Shown here: in pieces, positions 1 through 13,426 of the stretch
Position numbering within the stretch: the stretch's first letter is position 1
How the letters are laid out: each line of letters starts with the position of its first letter
Assembly: GCA_002914845.1 (NCBI GenBank)
Contig: JXTC01000125.1
Coordinates: 1 to 64,000, forward strand
Length of the DNA stretch: 64,000 bases
Origin: Trema orientale
Lineage: Eukaryota > Streptophyta > Magnoliopsida > Rosales > Cannabaceae
Reading direction: 5' to 3'
Position numbers and translations under genes: made by a program
The notes under the pieces: generated by a model
The model's input: only the letters and a program-made list of their open reading frames with translations
Databases searched by the model: none
Told to the model about the DNA's origin: nothing

Positions 1-3000
1 AAAAAAAAAAAAAATGTTACTTATTTTCTAATGTATTAATTAAATCCAGACTGCTCAAAAAAGAGAGGAAAACGCTGTTGTCATGCAAGTATTTTAATAC
101 GTATTTTGTTCTAAAATCACTTTCTTAGAATACAATAGAATAATTCTCCCAAAATAAATTAATAAATAATTTTAGCAAAAAACATTTTCTTTAGTATATA
201 GAGGTATCCGAAAGGTGGTTTTATCCTGACATGTAGTTCCTTTCGTTTCATGTATGGTTATGTTGCTTTTCCAAAAGAAAAACGACATTAGGTGGGAAAG
301 TACACGTCATCTTCTAACGAAAAGACCTAAAAAAAGATACGTCGTTCATTATCATATATCAAACTTCAAAAAAAAAAAAAAAAGAAAAGAACAAGGGAAA
401 TTAGAATATGTGTCTTTACGCAATATGTACATTAGAAACTAACGATATTCGTCAGACAAATTTTGAACATGTTTTTATCTTAATGGAAAACGATGATCAA
501 TGTAAAGGTCAACAAAACAAGCCGCATGTCGTTTCATTAGACAAACGACAGGTAGTATCTTAATAAACGTACCTCCTCGTCCCCGTGGAACAATAGACGG
601 CATAAAGGCCAAGTAAACGACAGAGAAAGAGAGGAATAGAGCCGAAAACGACAACATATTGTAACCAATAATTTGTTGGGCCAGGTTCTGATCCAAGTCA
701 ACTTGCACTGTAACATGCCAGAATTAGATATTATTAGGCCTGGTCCAGTTGAGGTCCACTGAGAATTATTGCTGCTTTATCAAAGTTCTCTCTCTGTTTT
801 TGGAAAACATTTCTCCCAGAGTATGTGGGAGCCAAGAGTTAGTGACTATATTAGTCACCGCTGATTGCTCAAAAAAAGTCACAAGTCATATACATATTAG
901 TGACTATTCGTGACCAATATTGTGATTCTATCACTAATATTGTGATATCATGTCCCTAAACATTGTGACACTCGAATTGTTATTTTTCAAAACACTCCTA
1001 AAGTATTATTTTAGTCCAAAACACTTAGCTAGGTCCATTTCTCTTTTGTTTTGCTGAAGTGCTTTATTAAAGATGTTAGATCTTTATTGAAACATCAGAT
1101 TATGCCAGAAGTCTACAAAAGTAGTGGTTATATCAGTCAACAAAGCAGCAACAAATAGAAAGGGTAGGGGAAAAAAAAAACGGAAGATTATGACCGGGAT
1201 GTGAAGAATAATTTCTATACAAAATTACTCGAACGGTAATATATAGAAATTTCCATTTTCTAGCTAAGTAACAAGCTTGTTCAAGTTCTTAATCAGATCA
1301 ATTAATTTTCAAGTATATATAGAAGTGAGTTTTTATATAGTAAAGAATATCTACATGAATTTTAAATGTATATGTAAAGAATATCTACATGAACTTTAAA
1401 ATGTAAATGTAAAGAATTATTTTTTTTGGAATAACACATAAAGAAAATTTTTAAACTTAGAAAACACATCATCAAATCATCATGATGACAACATTCGATA
1501 CAAAATATTAAAGAACAAACAATAACAAATTAAAGTGAAATAACTTGAATAAGGGTTGCTTTGAAAATATTTGAGGTTACATCAAACCCCAGGTTGTGCG
1601 GTCAATTTGTTTTGCGGATAATCGTCCGTTGATACCGCGCGGTATCAAGTACTCCAAAAACATTATTAATAACCTTAATTTCCACCGAGTTTTCAACCCC
1701 TTAAATTGAAAAACATCAAAAATAGTCGTAGAAAAATTCAATATACCCATTTTTGTGTCTAAAATTCAGGCCAGCCTTCTGTGTGTGTTATTTTCTTTTT
1801 TGAATTTTTTCTTTTACATATATATAAAGAGCAGTCTTTACTGATTCAAAACAACGTTTCTCTTTTCCCCAGTTTGGTGTCTTAATAGGGGGGAGACAAA
1901 TCAAAGTGGTGATCTTCTATTCTTGATTTCGTGATATTCCTTTTGTGAATATATAAGGGAATTAGCTGATAATCAAGGTAATTATTACAACTTTTTCTCT
2001 TCTTTAAATAATCTGTTCCAATTAAAAGTTTATCGAAACAATTATCTTGACCCGTGAATATAAGAAAATAATAATGTCTTAGAAAATTGCTTGAATTTGA
2101 TTAATAAATATTTGTTCGAGTATATAATATATACCTTATACGTTATGTAGATGAAATCTTATTATTCTTGTCTGTTTTCTAGCTTTTGGCTTTTTATGGG
2201 GCAGGAGAGCGACATGTACTCACATGTCTTTACTGTTAGATGCATGACTTAATAATCCTACATCTGAAATTCTAGACCTCTCTCTCTCATTCTCATCTAT
2301 TTGAACTTTTTGGCATATGTTTTAAGTTAAAAAATTACAATATTAATATAGTTTGAAAACGGCCAAGTTTGAACATTAAACAATGCAATAAATAGTGTGT
2401 TTACTGTGATTGTTTTTACTTGGAAGTTGAATCTTTCGGTTACAATATCAAGTTATTATACATTTTGCTCTGAATATCAAATTAGTTTACTTTATTGGTC
2501 TTATTAGTAGCTGTGATTCTAAACTGGGGGAATTCTCCAATTGTCATATGGCTGACATGTTTCATATAGGAAAAGAGAAACGAATAGCACTTGATTGGAA
2601 CTTGAATTTAGGGGGAGAAGAAAATTTTTTCAAGGGATTTTAGCTTTTTTGTTTGGAGTCTAATAATGAATTTAGGAAAGAATTTTTTTTTTCTTTAATA
2701 AAATTTGTATTTTAAGTATCCAGAATTTTCACAGATAGATTTATAAAAATATAGTAAAAGTTCTAAAAGAAAAAAAATTATAGAATTTTAAGAAAATGTT
2801 TTCATCCTCCCTTTTCCTTTTTGTCTTTTCTTTCACAATTTTTTTTCCTTAACAAAATTCAGGTTCTATACAAAGCCTACCCAGGCATGCACAAAGTGAA
2901 AATCTCTCATTAAAATTCTGGTCCGAAAAAAAAAATTACAAAGTCCGGAAGCTAATTAACATTTTCCTTGTACGCGATCTTATCAGCATTCAAACAACAA

Positions 3001-3270
3001 ATATCGGAAACCATGATTAATTTATATGACCGTCTCACGAAATCATGATTAATTGCAGGCTAGCTAGTTGAAAATTCCGAATTTGTAAAAGTTAAATGCA
3101 TATTGGAAAGTGCAATTTGTGCATTCTAGCATGTTTGGTAATTGAATCCCCGTTTTGGTCATGCCTGTAAAAAAGTTCTAGGTGAAGGAATAACCAAAAT
3201 ATGTATATATATAAATAAATAAAAGATAAAAAAAATGTATATATCAATTAATGGCTTTTCACGCATAATT
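1..3270. other. AT-rich intergenic region upstream of PR1-1
   Basis: No convincing gene is visible here. The short reading frames are low-complexity (lysine- or phenylalanine-rich) and lack domain features. The stretch has many poly-A and poly-T runs and a patch of AGTGAC-type repeats at about 839-968. Seen directly: no long coding stretch, no tRNA-like fold, no splice-supported exon chain. Confidence 0.6.
839..968. repeat. AGTGAC/GTCAC-rich subterminal-type repeat patch
   Basis: TTAGTGACTA-like and GTCAC-like words recur in both orientations within about 130 bp (for example near 840, 853, 876, 898 and 910). Clustered short inverted and direct words of this kind are typical of the subterminal zones of plant CACTA (En/Spm) transposons. 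A similar patch at 18424-18590 starts with a CACTA terminus. No terminus or target duplication was recognised here, so this is probably an eroded end. Confidence 0.4.
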
Positions 3271-3400
3271 TTGACGTTACATTTAATAAAAAATCACAAA
3301 GCACATTTTAACCTTTTTTTTTTTCCTTTGTTTATCTATTAATATTTAAAACCATTAAAGTGTAGGGTATATCTACCATTGGAATTTCTTCTATAAATAA
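3271..3400 (+). promoter_or_regulatory. PR1-1 proximal promoter: TTGACGT site and TATA box
   Basis: TATAAATA lies at 3392-3399, 51 bp before the ATG. TTGACGT at 3271-3277 overlaps a W-box core (TTGAC, bound by WRKY factors) and a TGACG half-site (bound by TGA bZIPs, the NPR1 partners in salicylate induction of PR-1). The motifs are seen directly; induction is inference from known PR-1 regulation. Confidence 0.6.
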
Positions 3401-3449
3401 AGCATAACCATGTGATCCCATTACATCCTACAGACATAGAAATTAAAAT

Positions 3450-3953
3450 ATGGGGTCCTCAACAAAGTCTCTAGAGGCAACAATAGTCTTCTTCATGGGA
3501 CTAACCCTCATCATCACCACTCAAGCTCTCCAAGCAAGTAAGTACCAGTCCCACATCGACTTCGTCGCCACCCACAATGCCATCCGAGCCGAGGTCGGCG
3601 TCGGTCCGCTCAGTTGGAACAAGACATTGGCGGCCTATGCTCGGAACTACGCCAATTCAAAGATCGGAAACTGCGAGATGGAGCACTCCGGAGGGCCTTA
3701 CGGCGAGAACTTGGCCGAGGGTTATGGACACATGAGCGGCGAAGAGGCCGTCAAGTTTTGGGCCACGGAGAAGGCCAACTACGACTACGCCTCCAACAAG
3801 TGCGTCAACGACGAGTGCGGCCACTACACTCAGGTGGTGTGGCGGAACTCGGTCCACCTTGGCTGCGCCAGGGCTAAGTGCCGCAATGGTTGGATGTTTG
3901 TCATTTGCAGCTATGATCCCCCGGGGAATTATGAAGGAGAACGTCCCTACTAA
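3450..3953 (+). CDS. PR1: PR1-1: pathogenesis-related protein 1 (CAP family), outer divergent copy
   Basis: Intronless 167-residue secreted CAP protein; PR-1 proteins are apoplastic defence proteins that bind sterols and are induced by salicylate. Residues 1 to about 29 form a hydrophobic signal peptide ending LQA. The CAP domain follows, with HNAIR at 42-46, the HSGGPYGEN motif, the WATEK helix and GHYTQVVW (CAP1 signature) at 124-131. There are six domain cysteines. The C-terminus [11 protein letters not shown] matches the 11-residue CAPE peptide pattern, but the preceding motif is CSY rather than the usual CNY. N57-K-T is a possible N-glycosylation site. The Cys-V-N-D-E-Cys spacing is one residue shorter than in the inner copies and matches PR1-9. 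The ATG at 3450 is the first after the TATA box. First gene of the tandem array, 5.5 kb before PR1-2. Confidence 0.95.
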   Translation: MGSSTKSLEATIVFFMGLTLIITTQALQASKYQSHIDFVATHNAIRAEVGVGPLSWNKTLAAYARNYANSKIGNCEMEHSGGPYGENLAEGYGHMSGEEAVKFWATEKANYDYASNKCVNDECGHYTQVVWRNSVHLGCARAKCRNGWMFVICSYDPPGNYEGERPY

Positions 3954-5129
3954 ATTAATTATGATAACTTAATTATATACTAATATTCATATAGTATCAA
4001 TAGATATTCACCATATATTATATGGTGGAGGACTCTATGCACGTTGGAATTAAAGTTTTGTTGGTAATGTTATTACCATATTTTTGAAATATACATGTTC
4101 TACTTTATTTTTAGTTATATGTCATATATATATACATTTTATTAATATTCATTGCGTACGTCCTGATAGACTTGGGACATGTTAAATGGAAGTTAATTAG
4201 TTAGTCGGTTAAGATATGATAACATATATGTGGAGGAAAAATTTCCATTTACTATAATCAAAGAACGTTTTGCTGATAAAGATTATATACGACGAGCTAC
4301 ATAAAAACAAATCAATGTTGATTCCACGTGAATAGGGGAGAATGAAAGCGAATCTTTTTTTTTCTTTTTTTTTTTTTTTTTGGCACTGATTTATTATACT
4401 AGCAACTTGCTTTTTATGTAAGTTCCATGCATGTGACAGTACATATACATACTATATGTACATATATTCGGACAAATAAAATCACGGGGTCGGCCATTAA
4501 CATATATTTTTGTGCATATATATATATATATAAAGATATATAAATGACGACTACTAGGTCCAAATTGGCTATTTTCTTATTGCTGTGTGTTTATTGGGGC
4601 CTTATGGCATGCATTAGTTATTTTATAAAAAAGGACTCTTCATGGTTGAATGCAAATGAAGGAAAAGGTTTTCTCAAAAAAAAAAAAAAAAAGAAGAAGG
4701 AAAAGGTAAAGGAAGACTAAAATTAAGAAAAGGACAAAAGTACTAGTATTTCCGCCGTTGGAAAGCAAATTAACTGTCTTTGGTAAGTCATGAATTTCTA
4801 TCGCGAATCATCTGATCCCTACTTTGTCTCCCACACCCGTAACTTTAGTCCTGTACTGATCAATGATCATACCAAAAAGATTTAAACAAAAAAATCTGCA
4901 AAATAATGGTAGCTATGTTATAATTTTGTAGCGATTATTATGTCTTTGTATCATCTGAGCACATATATGACAAGTGAAATAATCTACTCTTTAATTATTT
5001 TAAGCAATAAAAATAATGTATAATACTATTATGAGGCTATTACTGGATTGACCCTCTATTATATCTGGTCATCTTTAGCCGATCATTAATTGGATGGTGT
5101 GCATTATGGCGGTGCAAGATAAAGGTCTA

Positions 5130-5730
5130 TTTATTTATTTATTTATTTTTATATAAACAGGTTTCTTAAGGGAATATCATTAATCAAAACAAAAGTTTCA
5201 AATTATAATGTAAGCATAAGGATTACAATTTTAAACTCCCCAAAGTAAGAAGACGAAAAATAGATCATAAATACAACTACAAACAAATATGTGAGTTATC
5301 CTAATTCTTCAAGAGAAAGAGATAACAAGGACCACCAGCAATCTATTGCCTTCAACACTTGCTCCTGACTATATTCTTGGTGGGATAGACTATATGAGGC
5401 TAGCACCAATTGAGATCTATACCCGTGAAAAAGAAAACAGAACAAAAACTGGTCACTAAACAGATCTAGATCTGAGAAAAAATATCATATTTAAAATCTA
5501 GACCGGACTAAAATCCACACAAAAGGTGGTACTATAAATCAAATCCAGATATGAACTTATTAAAACTAAAAAAGAAAAAAAGAAAAGAAAAAAGAAGCAG
5601 AGAGAAGGAGGAAGAAGAGGGTGAGGAGAGGAGGCCGGAGAAAGAGAAGGAAAAACCCCCTCTCCGGCATCCAAACGGGACGGCACTAACTTTTTTGTTG
5701 GGAGAAAATACAAGTAGAGAGAGATAGGAT
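5130..5730 (-). mobile_element. Possible non-LTR retroposon fragment
   Basis: Read on the minus strand, the segment opens with a GC- and CT-rich leader (about 5690 down to 5560), unusual for this AT-rich DNA. It ends in an A-rich tetranucleotide tail (ATAAATAAATAA type) at 5130-5151. A CT-rich leader and simple A-rich tail are typical of truncated LINE or retroposed copies. No reverse transcriptase residues were recognised, and I found no clear target duplication. Confidence 0.3.
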
Positions 5731-6078
5731 AGGGTTTTTTTGTTAAATGTTTGATGGATTTAGAAACTGTAATGTTAAAAATCTATTTTTGAATGGGATA
5801 GTCTAGCGATAAGGATCACCGTAAATGGGAGTTTGTGGTGGCAGAATCGAGTGTTTGGTGACCTTTTTATCAAAGTTAGTCTCACTCTAATAATTGAGTT
5901 CCTTACCATAGAATGAAACCCACAGGAAAACAAAAAGAAAAAGACAAATAAAATAAAATAAAATAAAATTATTAATTTCTTGGCGAAAATTGCATGCAAT
6001 TGCTTATATTCTTTCATTCGTATTGATCCATTGTGAGAGAACTGTATTAATTTCTTAGTTCCAAGTTCCATCGATCTT

Positions 6079-6390
6079 TAGGCTCTTTAGGCTCTGTTTG
6101 GAACCCAACTTTTGAAGAAAAAATTAAAAAATTGCGAGAAAAAATTCATGGAAAAAGAAAGAAGAGAATGATTTTTTTAAAAGTTTATAGATTTTATTTT
6201 CGCATTTTTTGTTTTACTAATTAATGTGTTTAAATTTTTTATACTAAAAAATAACATCAAATCAAATTTTTGTTTTTTTTAAAAAAAATTTTATCTTTTT
6301 TGGTTTCAATCTAAATAAGAGAAAATGGAATCTCTTGAAATTTTTTTTTTCTTTCTCTCTAAAAATTCAAGTTTCAAAACGGAGTTTTAA
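6079..6390. mobile_element. Possible MITE with GGCTCTGTTTGGAAC end
   Basis: The left end reads GGCTCTGTTTGGAACC at about 6090. Near 6375 the sequence contains CAAAACGGAG, an imperfect inverted counterpart, and the interior is AT-rich. GGC(C/T)CTGTTTGG termini are common in plant PIF/Harbinger and hAT MITEs. The inverted repeat is weak, so the boundaries are approximate. Confidence 0.35.
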
Positions 6391-8823
6391 AGTTTATTTA
6401 TATTCTATATTTATGTGGGCAAAGTTCCACCTTCAAATTTAGCTATACATAATACTCGAAGAAAAAAAAATTAGAAAAAAAGCTATGCACATAAGTACCG
6501 ATATACATACGTTATTATTATTTAATTACCGTAATTTAAGCTGAAATTACGATTTGAAGTCCTGAAATCTTCCTTTGAAAACATTTCTTTCAACAGAAAA
6601 AGTCTTGGCATGCATTTTAATTAATGTAGACATTGTGCTTTAGTTGCATGTACTACCTATAAAGCGGAATATATAATAAATATTGCTTAATTCCCATATC
6701 TTTACCCATGTGATACATGTCTAGCGCCGTAAATGGAGAGCATGAAATGACCATAGAAAGTAAGTGATGCCTTTTAAGTTTTTCCAAGCAGTAACAACTA
6801 ATATCTGTTTCTTTTCTGATTTTTACCACATGGTACCACTAAGTTTATGACAAATTTTCGGTTCACTTTTCCGTGATTAATGTTTAGCCCCAAAAGAAAA
6901 AATATATATATATTTTTTTTTGTAGATGGACCATAGGCCAGAAAATGCGTTAATTTACTCTTTTTTTTTTTTTAGAGGAATATGTTAATTTACTGTTTGC
7001 TTAAACATACAGTGATACAAATATGTCTCCTCAAATAAAATAAAATAAAATAGAGAACAACAAATAAACACGTACGCACACATATATATGTACATATGAT
7101 TCTCTCTATCTTACGTTGCTTGCCCGTACGTAGTTACGCGACTTATTGATTAAATAGGACAAAAAATAAATTCATATATGAAAAACCTCTATGATTATTT
7201 AGATATGTGGATTATATATAGGCGAAATAATTGAGCATTCATATATAGCAGCAAATGATCCTTTGCGCTGGTCGATTATAGATATATAGCGTTAAGTATA
7301 TATGTGTCATAACTCATATGTTACTAGTTCAGAGTGTCCAGGCAAAAAAAATGTAAAGAGACAACGTGAATAAATGATTATGAATAAATAATTATATATT
7401 ACGTCAAATGTTGACCATCACGCTTATGGGCCTACAACTAATTACGTCCACATGATTCAGTGGATTAGTTGTTAACTAACATATCTTCCAATTAAAGTTA
7501 GAATTAATATTAATCATTATGATTGCACTCCGAAAGAAAAATCGCAGACTTGATTATATATACCAAAAACGAAAAGAAGAATCTAGCCAAGGCAAAAGTC
7601 TTGGATTCTCAAAAGCCATCTATAAGTCTTATAGTTAAAGTATGATCCAATTATACTTCCCAAGAAGGAAATATTTTTAAGGTGTGCAGTAATCAATATT
7701 TGATGTCAATTGGTGGCTAGATAAAATAAACAAAATATTTTAAGGTACAATTATGTGCCATGTAGCTAAGGCCTTTTTCTTTCTTTCTTTTCCTTTTTCT
7801 TTTTCTTTTTCTTTTTTCCCCCCTTCCTTCCTTCCTTATTGCCATTATACACCTAGTGATAGAAAATATGTCTTCTTTAGTCTTAGGTAGGGTTAGTTTT
7901 AGACTAAAGTTTTCTAAAAGACACATAGGTTATGTTTGTACAGGAATTTTGGTCATAAATGCACCCTTAAACTAAATTAGCCTAAGTAAAAATGTAAAAA
8001 GAAATTTATTAGTATTTTGCACCCTCTATATTCCTAAAAGTAGCTAGGTCGTCTCTTTGCACACCCCATGCTAGTTTTAGTTTCATTCGTCAATAGTTTC
8101 CTACGCACACCCTCTAGTTTCCTCCAGATGATCTCCTTCTAGAATACAATCCATATATGTAGCTAAATGTCTCAATGTCTTCACTGTTCACGATGTCATT
8201 TTTTTAGTATTCATTTATTTATCAAGGTAAGTCTATATGCTTCCATTAATTTGTACCTAGGGTTTTAGATTTATGATATTATTTTAAATAATTTTTGCTT
8301 GTAGAGTTTATGTATTCTATTATTTCCTTATTAACACTCATGGTGTTGTAATTCTAAATTCATCGTTTAAAAGATATTTTTAGGAAGTGTAATGTAAGAA
8401 GGAAATTTCAATCTCTCGACTTGCATATATTTCAAATTAATTTAATTTTGTGGCTTTTTGTAATATTCTAGCTTTTGCATACATCTTTGCATAGCTAGAG
8501 AATCCCAACAAATTACATGGTATTTATGACATAATCACTAAGAAGAAATGTGATCAATGTATTTCATTAATGCAAACGATTGTATATTAATTTTACTACT
8601 GTTTTTATACTGTTGGACTTTCATTTTTAATTCAAAAAAAAAAGAAAAAGACAAAAGTAAAATGTTGGCTTTCTTTATGCTCCTTAGGTGGTGCCAACGG
8701 GCAATAGCCAATTATATGACCGCTCCCTTTACATTAAATATTCAAAATACGGTTATAAGATTTTGGTTTCATATGAATGACAGCAATAATTGCTTAACTT
8801 AATTTAAATAGTTAATGCCTAAT

Positions 8824-8882
8824 CTGAGCGTTCTCTACCAATTCAAAAGCAAATAAAATTTCACTCCGTCACTCTATATAAA
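8824..8882 (+). promoter_or_regulatory. PR1-2 proximal promoter with TATA box
   Basis: TATATAAA lies at 8875-8882, 113 bp before the ATG. GAGCGTTCTCTACC at about 8826 aligns with the CGTTCTTCAA-type block conserved 120-190 bp upstream of PR1-3 to PR1-7. The leader contains GCCCTCC, shared with PR1-3, PR1-4 and PR1-5. Confidence 0.6.
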
Positions 8883-8994
8883 GACCCCCTGAACTATACC
8901 CTCATATCTCATATCTCCCATTATCCCATCAACAACCCACAAAATCCTAAGCCCTCCAGTTTTGTAATCCTAGCTATATGCAACATAACCAAAA

Positions 8995-9501
8995 ATGAGG
9001 TCAGGACAACGTAGGTTTTCACTAGTAGTTCTACTATTCACATGCATTGTAGGCTTAGCAATTCCCCAAACCTCTAACGCCCAAGACGCCCCACAAGACT
9101 ACCTCAATGCCCACAACTCGGCTCGTGCCGAGGTTGGAGTCGGCGAGCTGACGTGGGATGACAGGTTGGTGTCCTACGCAGAGCACTACGCGAACCAACA
9201 CATTGACGATTGCGAACTGGTGCACTCCGAAGGGCCTTATGGCGAGAATCTTGCATGGAGCAGCGCTGAAGACGTCCCTGGTGTCGAGGCTGTGAAGTAT
9301 TGGGTAGATGAGAAAACCGACTACGATTACAAGTCGAACGGCTGTGCCGGCGGTAAGGTTTGCGGGCACTACACTCAGGTGGTGTGGCGGAACACGGTTC
9401 GTCTAGGGTGCGCTATGGTTCGGTGCAACAATAACAAGGGTACCTTCATTACCTGCAACTATGATCCACCGGGCAACTATTATGGGGAGCGACCGTACTA
9501 A
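8995..9501 (+). CDS. PR1: PR1-2: pathogenesis-related protein 1 (CAP family), acidic type
   Basis: Intronless, 168 residues. The signal peptide ends at SNA (about residue 29), leaving an N-terminal Gln as in classical PR-1. The CAP domain contains [14 protein letters not shown], the WVDEK helix and GHYTQVVW at 124-131. The six domain cysteines are present. The tail after CNYD is [11 protein letters not shown], a CAPE-type peptide. The mature chain is rich in Asp and Glu (for example around [10 protein letters not shown] and SSAEDVPG), so it is probably an acidic isoform. One difference from sisters is Glu instead of Gly after HS. The start follows the shared leader ACCAAAAATG. It belongs to the inner group with PR1-3, PR1-4 and PR1-5. 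Confidence 0.96.
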   Translation: MRSGQRRFSLVVLLFTCIVGLAIPQTSNAQDAPQDYLNAHNSARAEVGVGELTWDDRLVSYAEHYANQHIDDCELVHSEGPYGENLAWSSAEDVPGVEAVKYWVDEKTDYDYKSNGCAGGKVCGHYTQVVWRNTVRLGCAMVRCNNNKGTFITCNYDPPGNYYGERPY

Positions 9502-12108
9502 AGATCATGACATAGAATCATTATATATGTTATACCTATGATCAAATTAGTACTATATAGTCGTGAAGCATCTAGTGATAACAAGTTTAACGTTAAAGGC
9601 CTGTTCATTCCAAACATGATCTTAAATTCTAATCACAAATCAGCATTCAGTAAAGGGTTCTATTCAGTTGCGGGTTCTATTATTTGGTGGAAACATATTG
9701 ACTATTATCGAACTGAAATCACCTGTCTCATTTTCATTTCAAATTCCATAGACACCACTAGTCAACCAAAATTTTACCTCTGATCAATTATCAAAATTTT
9801 ACTGCGTTTGTTCTTTTTAACTTCTTCCTTCATTTTCAATTGCAAGAACATTTATCGCATTTTCATAAGCATTGACCCTTTCTACGCATGGCAAGAACGC
9901 ACCAACGTTCCAACTTTAATAAAAAAAAATTGGAAAATGTTGGAAAGGAGCAAAATGAATCAAACTTTAATCAAGTCGATATCATCTACCGACAATCATC
10001 TTTAATTTTATTCCATTGCGCCTCCACGCCATTGAAAGTCTGAAAAATTAAAATAACCAACGAAAAAGCCAATGACACTAAATATATAGTTTAGACAGAA
10101 TATTAAAAGACACTAATGGTTTTACAGCAGAAAAGAAAAAAAGAAAATTAAGAACGACATATATCTAAAGGCGAGGACTATATTGTGAATTCTATCATAA
10201 GCTAAAAACAAAGATAATTATTTTTCACGTACCAATTGATTGATAAACTCTCTACAACGGAAAATATGTACTTTATCGATTCTCGCCGATAGTAATTTGT
10301 AATGAATTACATCTTTATTTGTAGCTCTTTTTGAAAAAAAAAAAAAAAAAAGTTTGTTGACAATAGAGTCACCCTGTTATAACTATAAATAAAAGGAGGA
10401 TAAAATAAAAAAAAATAGCCATTTATATTTATCAGTTTCACATGAATTAGGACACTATAATTTGACCTCAATAAAAAAGGAAGTTCTAATCAAGAATTTG
10501 ACCATGTACATTCAATTTCTTTTGATATCACACAAGATATTTTTTGATTTTGTTTTTCTCTTTGTACATTTCTTTAATTCCAGAAATACTCATCTTTTAT
10601 AATTATATTTACTCTTTTTACGTTTAAAATGCCTCATCCTTAGCTTGTTTATCTGCCCTAATAATCTACTTTCTTTTTTTCTTTTTTCTTTTTTTTCTTA
10701 ATATATTAGTCAAAAGATATTTTTTTCATTAATATAATTCAAGAAAGTTCCAAACAGGAGTTCTAAATCAACGATTATGCAAGGAAAAAAAACGAAGAGT
10801 TATACTTAAAGTTTGATGCTCTTGGTACTTAGGGATCGATGCTCTTGGAAAAGTTTTTAATTACAAATTAATCATTATTTTGTATCTTTAATTCTTTATC
10901 GTGTGCTGTTGCTCTATTTTGTTAATTTTTCTCGGGCAATTTTGAAGAATAAAAAGATAACTTTCTTCTGGGGTACAAGAAATTTATTAGCTTTTACTAT
11001 TTTGGGTGCTACTGGAGGATTCTTTATAAATTAATATGCGTATTTAATTATATAACTGTCTTTATTGGTAATCGCCATCATAGGTAAATTTGTAATTAAA
11101 ATCATGCATGTATATAGTTTAAATAGTGATAGTTTTAGAAGTTCTCAACAAAAAAAAATTAAGTTCGTATAGCTAATTAAATAATAAATTTAGTTATGAG
11201 CAGTAATATCAGTGAAAGTTCCTGCATTGAATTTACTGCATGATCTTATATTTTGCACAATTAAATGTTTAATACCTTAAAGGCAAGAGAAAGATACAAT
11301 AGGTCCATATGATCACATTGTTCAAAGTTTAAATGTATATCCTACGCAAAATTCAATTGCGTGTTCAATTTTTTTTTCTTAATTCATGTCCAACTAATCG
11401 GCAATTTGATGTTACTTTACATCATTTTTAATTTGAAACTATCTCATCATTATTTAATATATAGAATGTGCAAATATTTTGAAACTAATTATGCTTAGAT
11501 ATACAGAAATTTATGTGCCATTTTTTTTTCCGGAAATCAAACATGCTATTAGAAAAACGGATTTTTCTATCACAATAGATTTCTATAGAAGAAAAGGATT
11601 TCTCTAACCAAATAATAAGCCCACCGCCCTCTACTCTTAAAAAAATTTAGGTAAATCATGTAAAGTTTAGTTATAAATACATGGTTATAAACCATGCAAT
11701 GATTTAAGTTGCTAAAAAAAATGGCATTAAGAAAAACAATGAAAATAAGCAAAATACATTCAACAACAATCCTTAATGAGATTTTGAACGTTTGTAAATG
11801 TACCATACTCCATAGATAAGAAATTTTAAATTGATAAACTTCGATTCTTTTAAAAACACCCTCCACCAATTGAATTTGCTTTTCTGATCGAGAGATACGG
11901 TGACTGATATTTTGCAAAGATTTATGTTTGTCCATTTTTATTATTCCAAATTTGGAATTAAACCTACATAAAAAGTGGGATAAATTAACGATCATAAAGA
12001 TTGAAATCTGCCTTCAAAAGAAAATTATTATTAAACGAAAATAAGAAACAAAATGAAAGGAAGATCCTATCCTATAAGCAGAAAAGCTATATGCATGTTG
12101 CTATATGT

Positions 12109-12250
12109 TTTTTTTTTGTGGTTAAAGTAAGATTTAATTAATTATCTCTACTTGTTACAAAGAAAGAAAAAAAATTCACGCACTCTAGAAATCGAATCCT
12201 AACTTAATACCTAATCTCACCCCACCTTACCTACTGAGCTAGTCCCAGCA
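12109..12250 (-). mobile_element. Degenerate tRNA-derived SINE-like element
   Basis: On the minus strand, TAGCTCAGTAGG (A-box like) lies near 12240, and GGATTCGATTTC (B-box like) about 45 bp further. The element runs into a T-run on the + strand (an A-tail on the minus strand) at 12108-12117. Box A/B spacing and tail fit a tRNA-headed SINE, but it differs from the family at 17429 and 30316. No target duplication was identified. Confidence 0.45.
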
Positions 12251-13426
12251 TTGAACTGTAAAAGCTATATATTTAAACATAAAAATATGCACATATAACC
12301 AATACTTGCTCTTTCTATATCGCTAAACCTAATTATTTCATAATTATCGCCAAACGGAATCTCCTTTATCCGTTTTTGCTTAAATTAAAAAATATATTTC
12401 TTATTTAAAATTCTCTCATATGAAGATCCTGAGTTTATGATATCAATCCATTTCCGCAAGATCAATTATATATTCGATAATGACCCTACTGATAAAATGT
12501 ATTCTTCAATTATTTTTATTTATTTGTTTTTTTTACGTTTCTAGTCATCTTTAACTTATCAATAATTGGTTGGTCATGCATATATATTTGAGGCGGTCCA
12601 AATAAAAGAGATAACTATTGATCCCGTGACCGTGAGCATTTCATAAGGAAAACAGAAGAACTTTACTTATTAGAACAATATTCTTTACAAAAGTTATTGA
12701 AATTATTCAATGTCCATTGATCAAGGCAAAATCAGACTCACAGACTCTTGGATTATTTGGCAAGGAAATAAAAAGAAACTAGCTAGCCAAAAAGAAAAAT
12801 AAAAAGTATACCGGACTTTAGCAAATTTTCCTTTATTTATTTTTTCTAAAGTAAGATTAAGGTTGATTTATATAGGTCATTACTCGCTTTCGTAAAACAT
12901 CAGTGGTCCCTTATTGCCGTTATTTCAGTTTGGACTTCAGAAATTGAACCGTAGATGTTTGCAAAAGGTGTGAATAGGGCTTCAATATTTACCGAAATTG
13001 CGCAATTAAAAGAAATGACTCGTTGACTCTGTAAATTGATCAAATTAAGCCATAAAAAAAAAAATCAAAATTGACATGTTGACTTTAAATTGATCAAAGC
13101 ATATTTTTTCATTAGCGGAAAAAAAAAAAAACAAGTACCCTGCTCAATCAGTTGTTGAAAACAATTGCTTTTATCATCTCCGTTAATCGTTGGGAAGCTA
13201 GGAAACTGTTACATTTCTTAATTCAATTTTAAATCTAGCATATCTAATAATCAATACATACATTAGTATTACTACCGTAATTTAGGTTGAAATTCCGACC
13301 TGAATTCCTGAAATAATTATTCTTTCGAATAAAAAAATGTAAAAACGTCTCGAGCCATGCATTTTAAACGCCAATAACAGATAATATTGTTTAATTATTG
13401 CATAAAATAGTACTGATATATACGTT

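Larger units (their letters stand above)
3954..8823. other. Intergenic region PR1-1 to PR1-2
   Basis: No supported gene. It contains a retroposon-like stretch (5130-5730), a possible MITE (about 6079-6390), a CTTT-rich tract (7774-7835) and upstream blocks shared with other PR1 copies: 6541-6570, 6695-6870, 7395-7460 and 7579-7625. The block at 7395-7460 carries ACGTCA (7401-7406) and a W-box TTGACC (7411-7416). Confidence 0.6.

Noticed and set aside
475-708. 77-codon minus-strand frame near the window start
   Set aside because: Short, no domain or homologue recognisable, and no splice-linked neighbours.
11570-11995. 141-codon minus-strand frame in the PR1-2/PR1-3 spacer
   Set aside because: Rich in Ile, Phe, Tyr and Lys as expected from AT-rich DNA, with no domain, no homologous copy near other PR1 genes and no supporting promoter.
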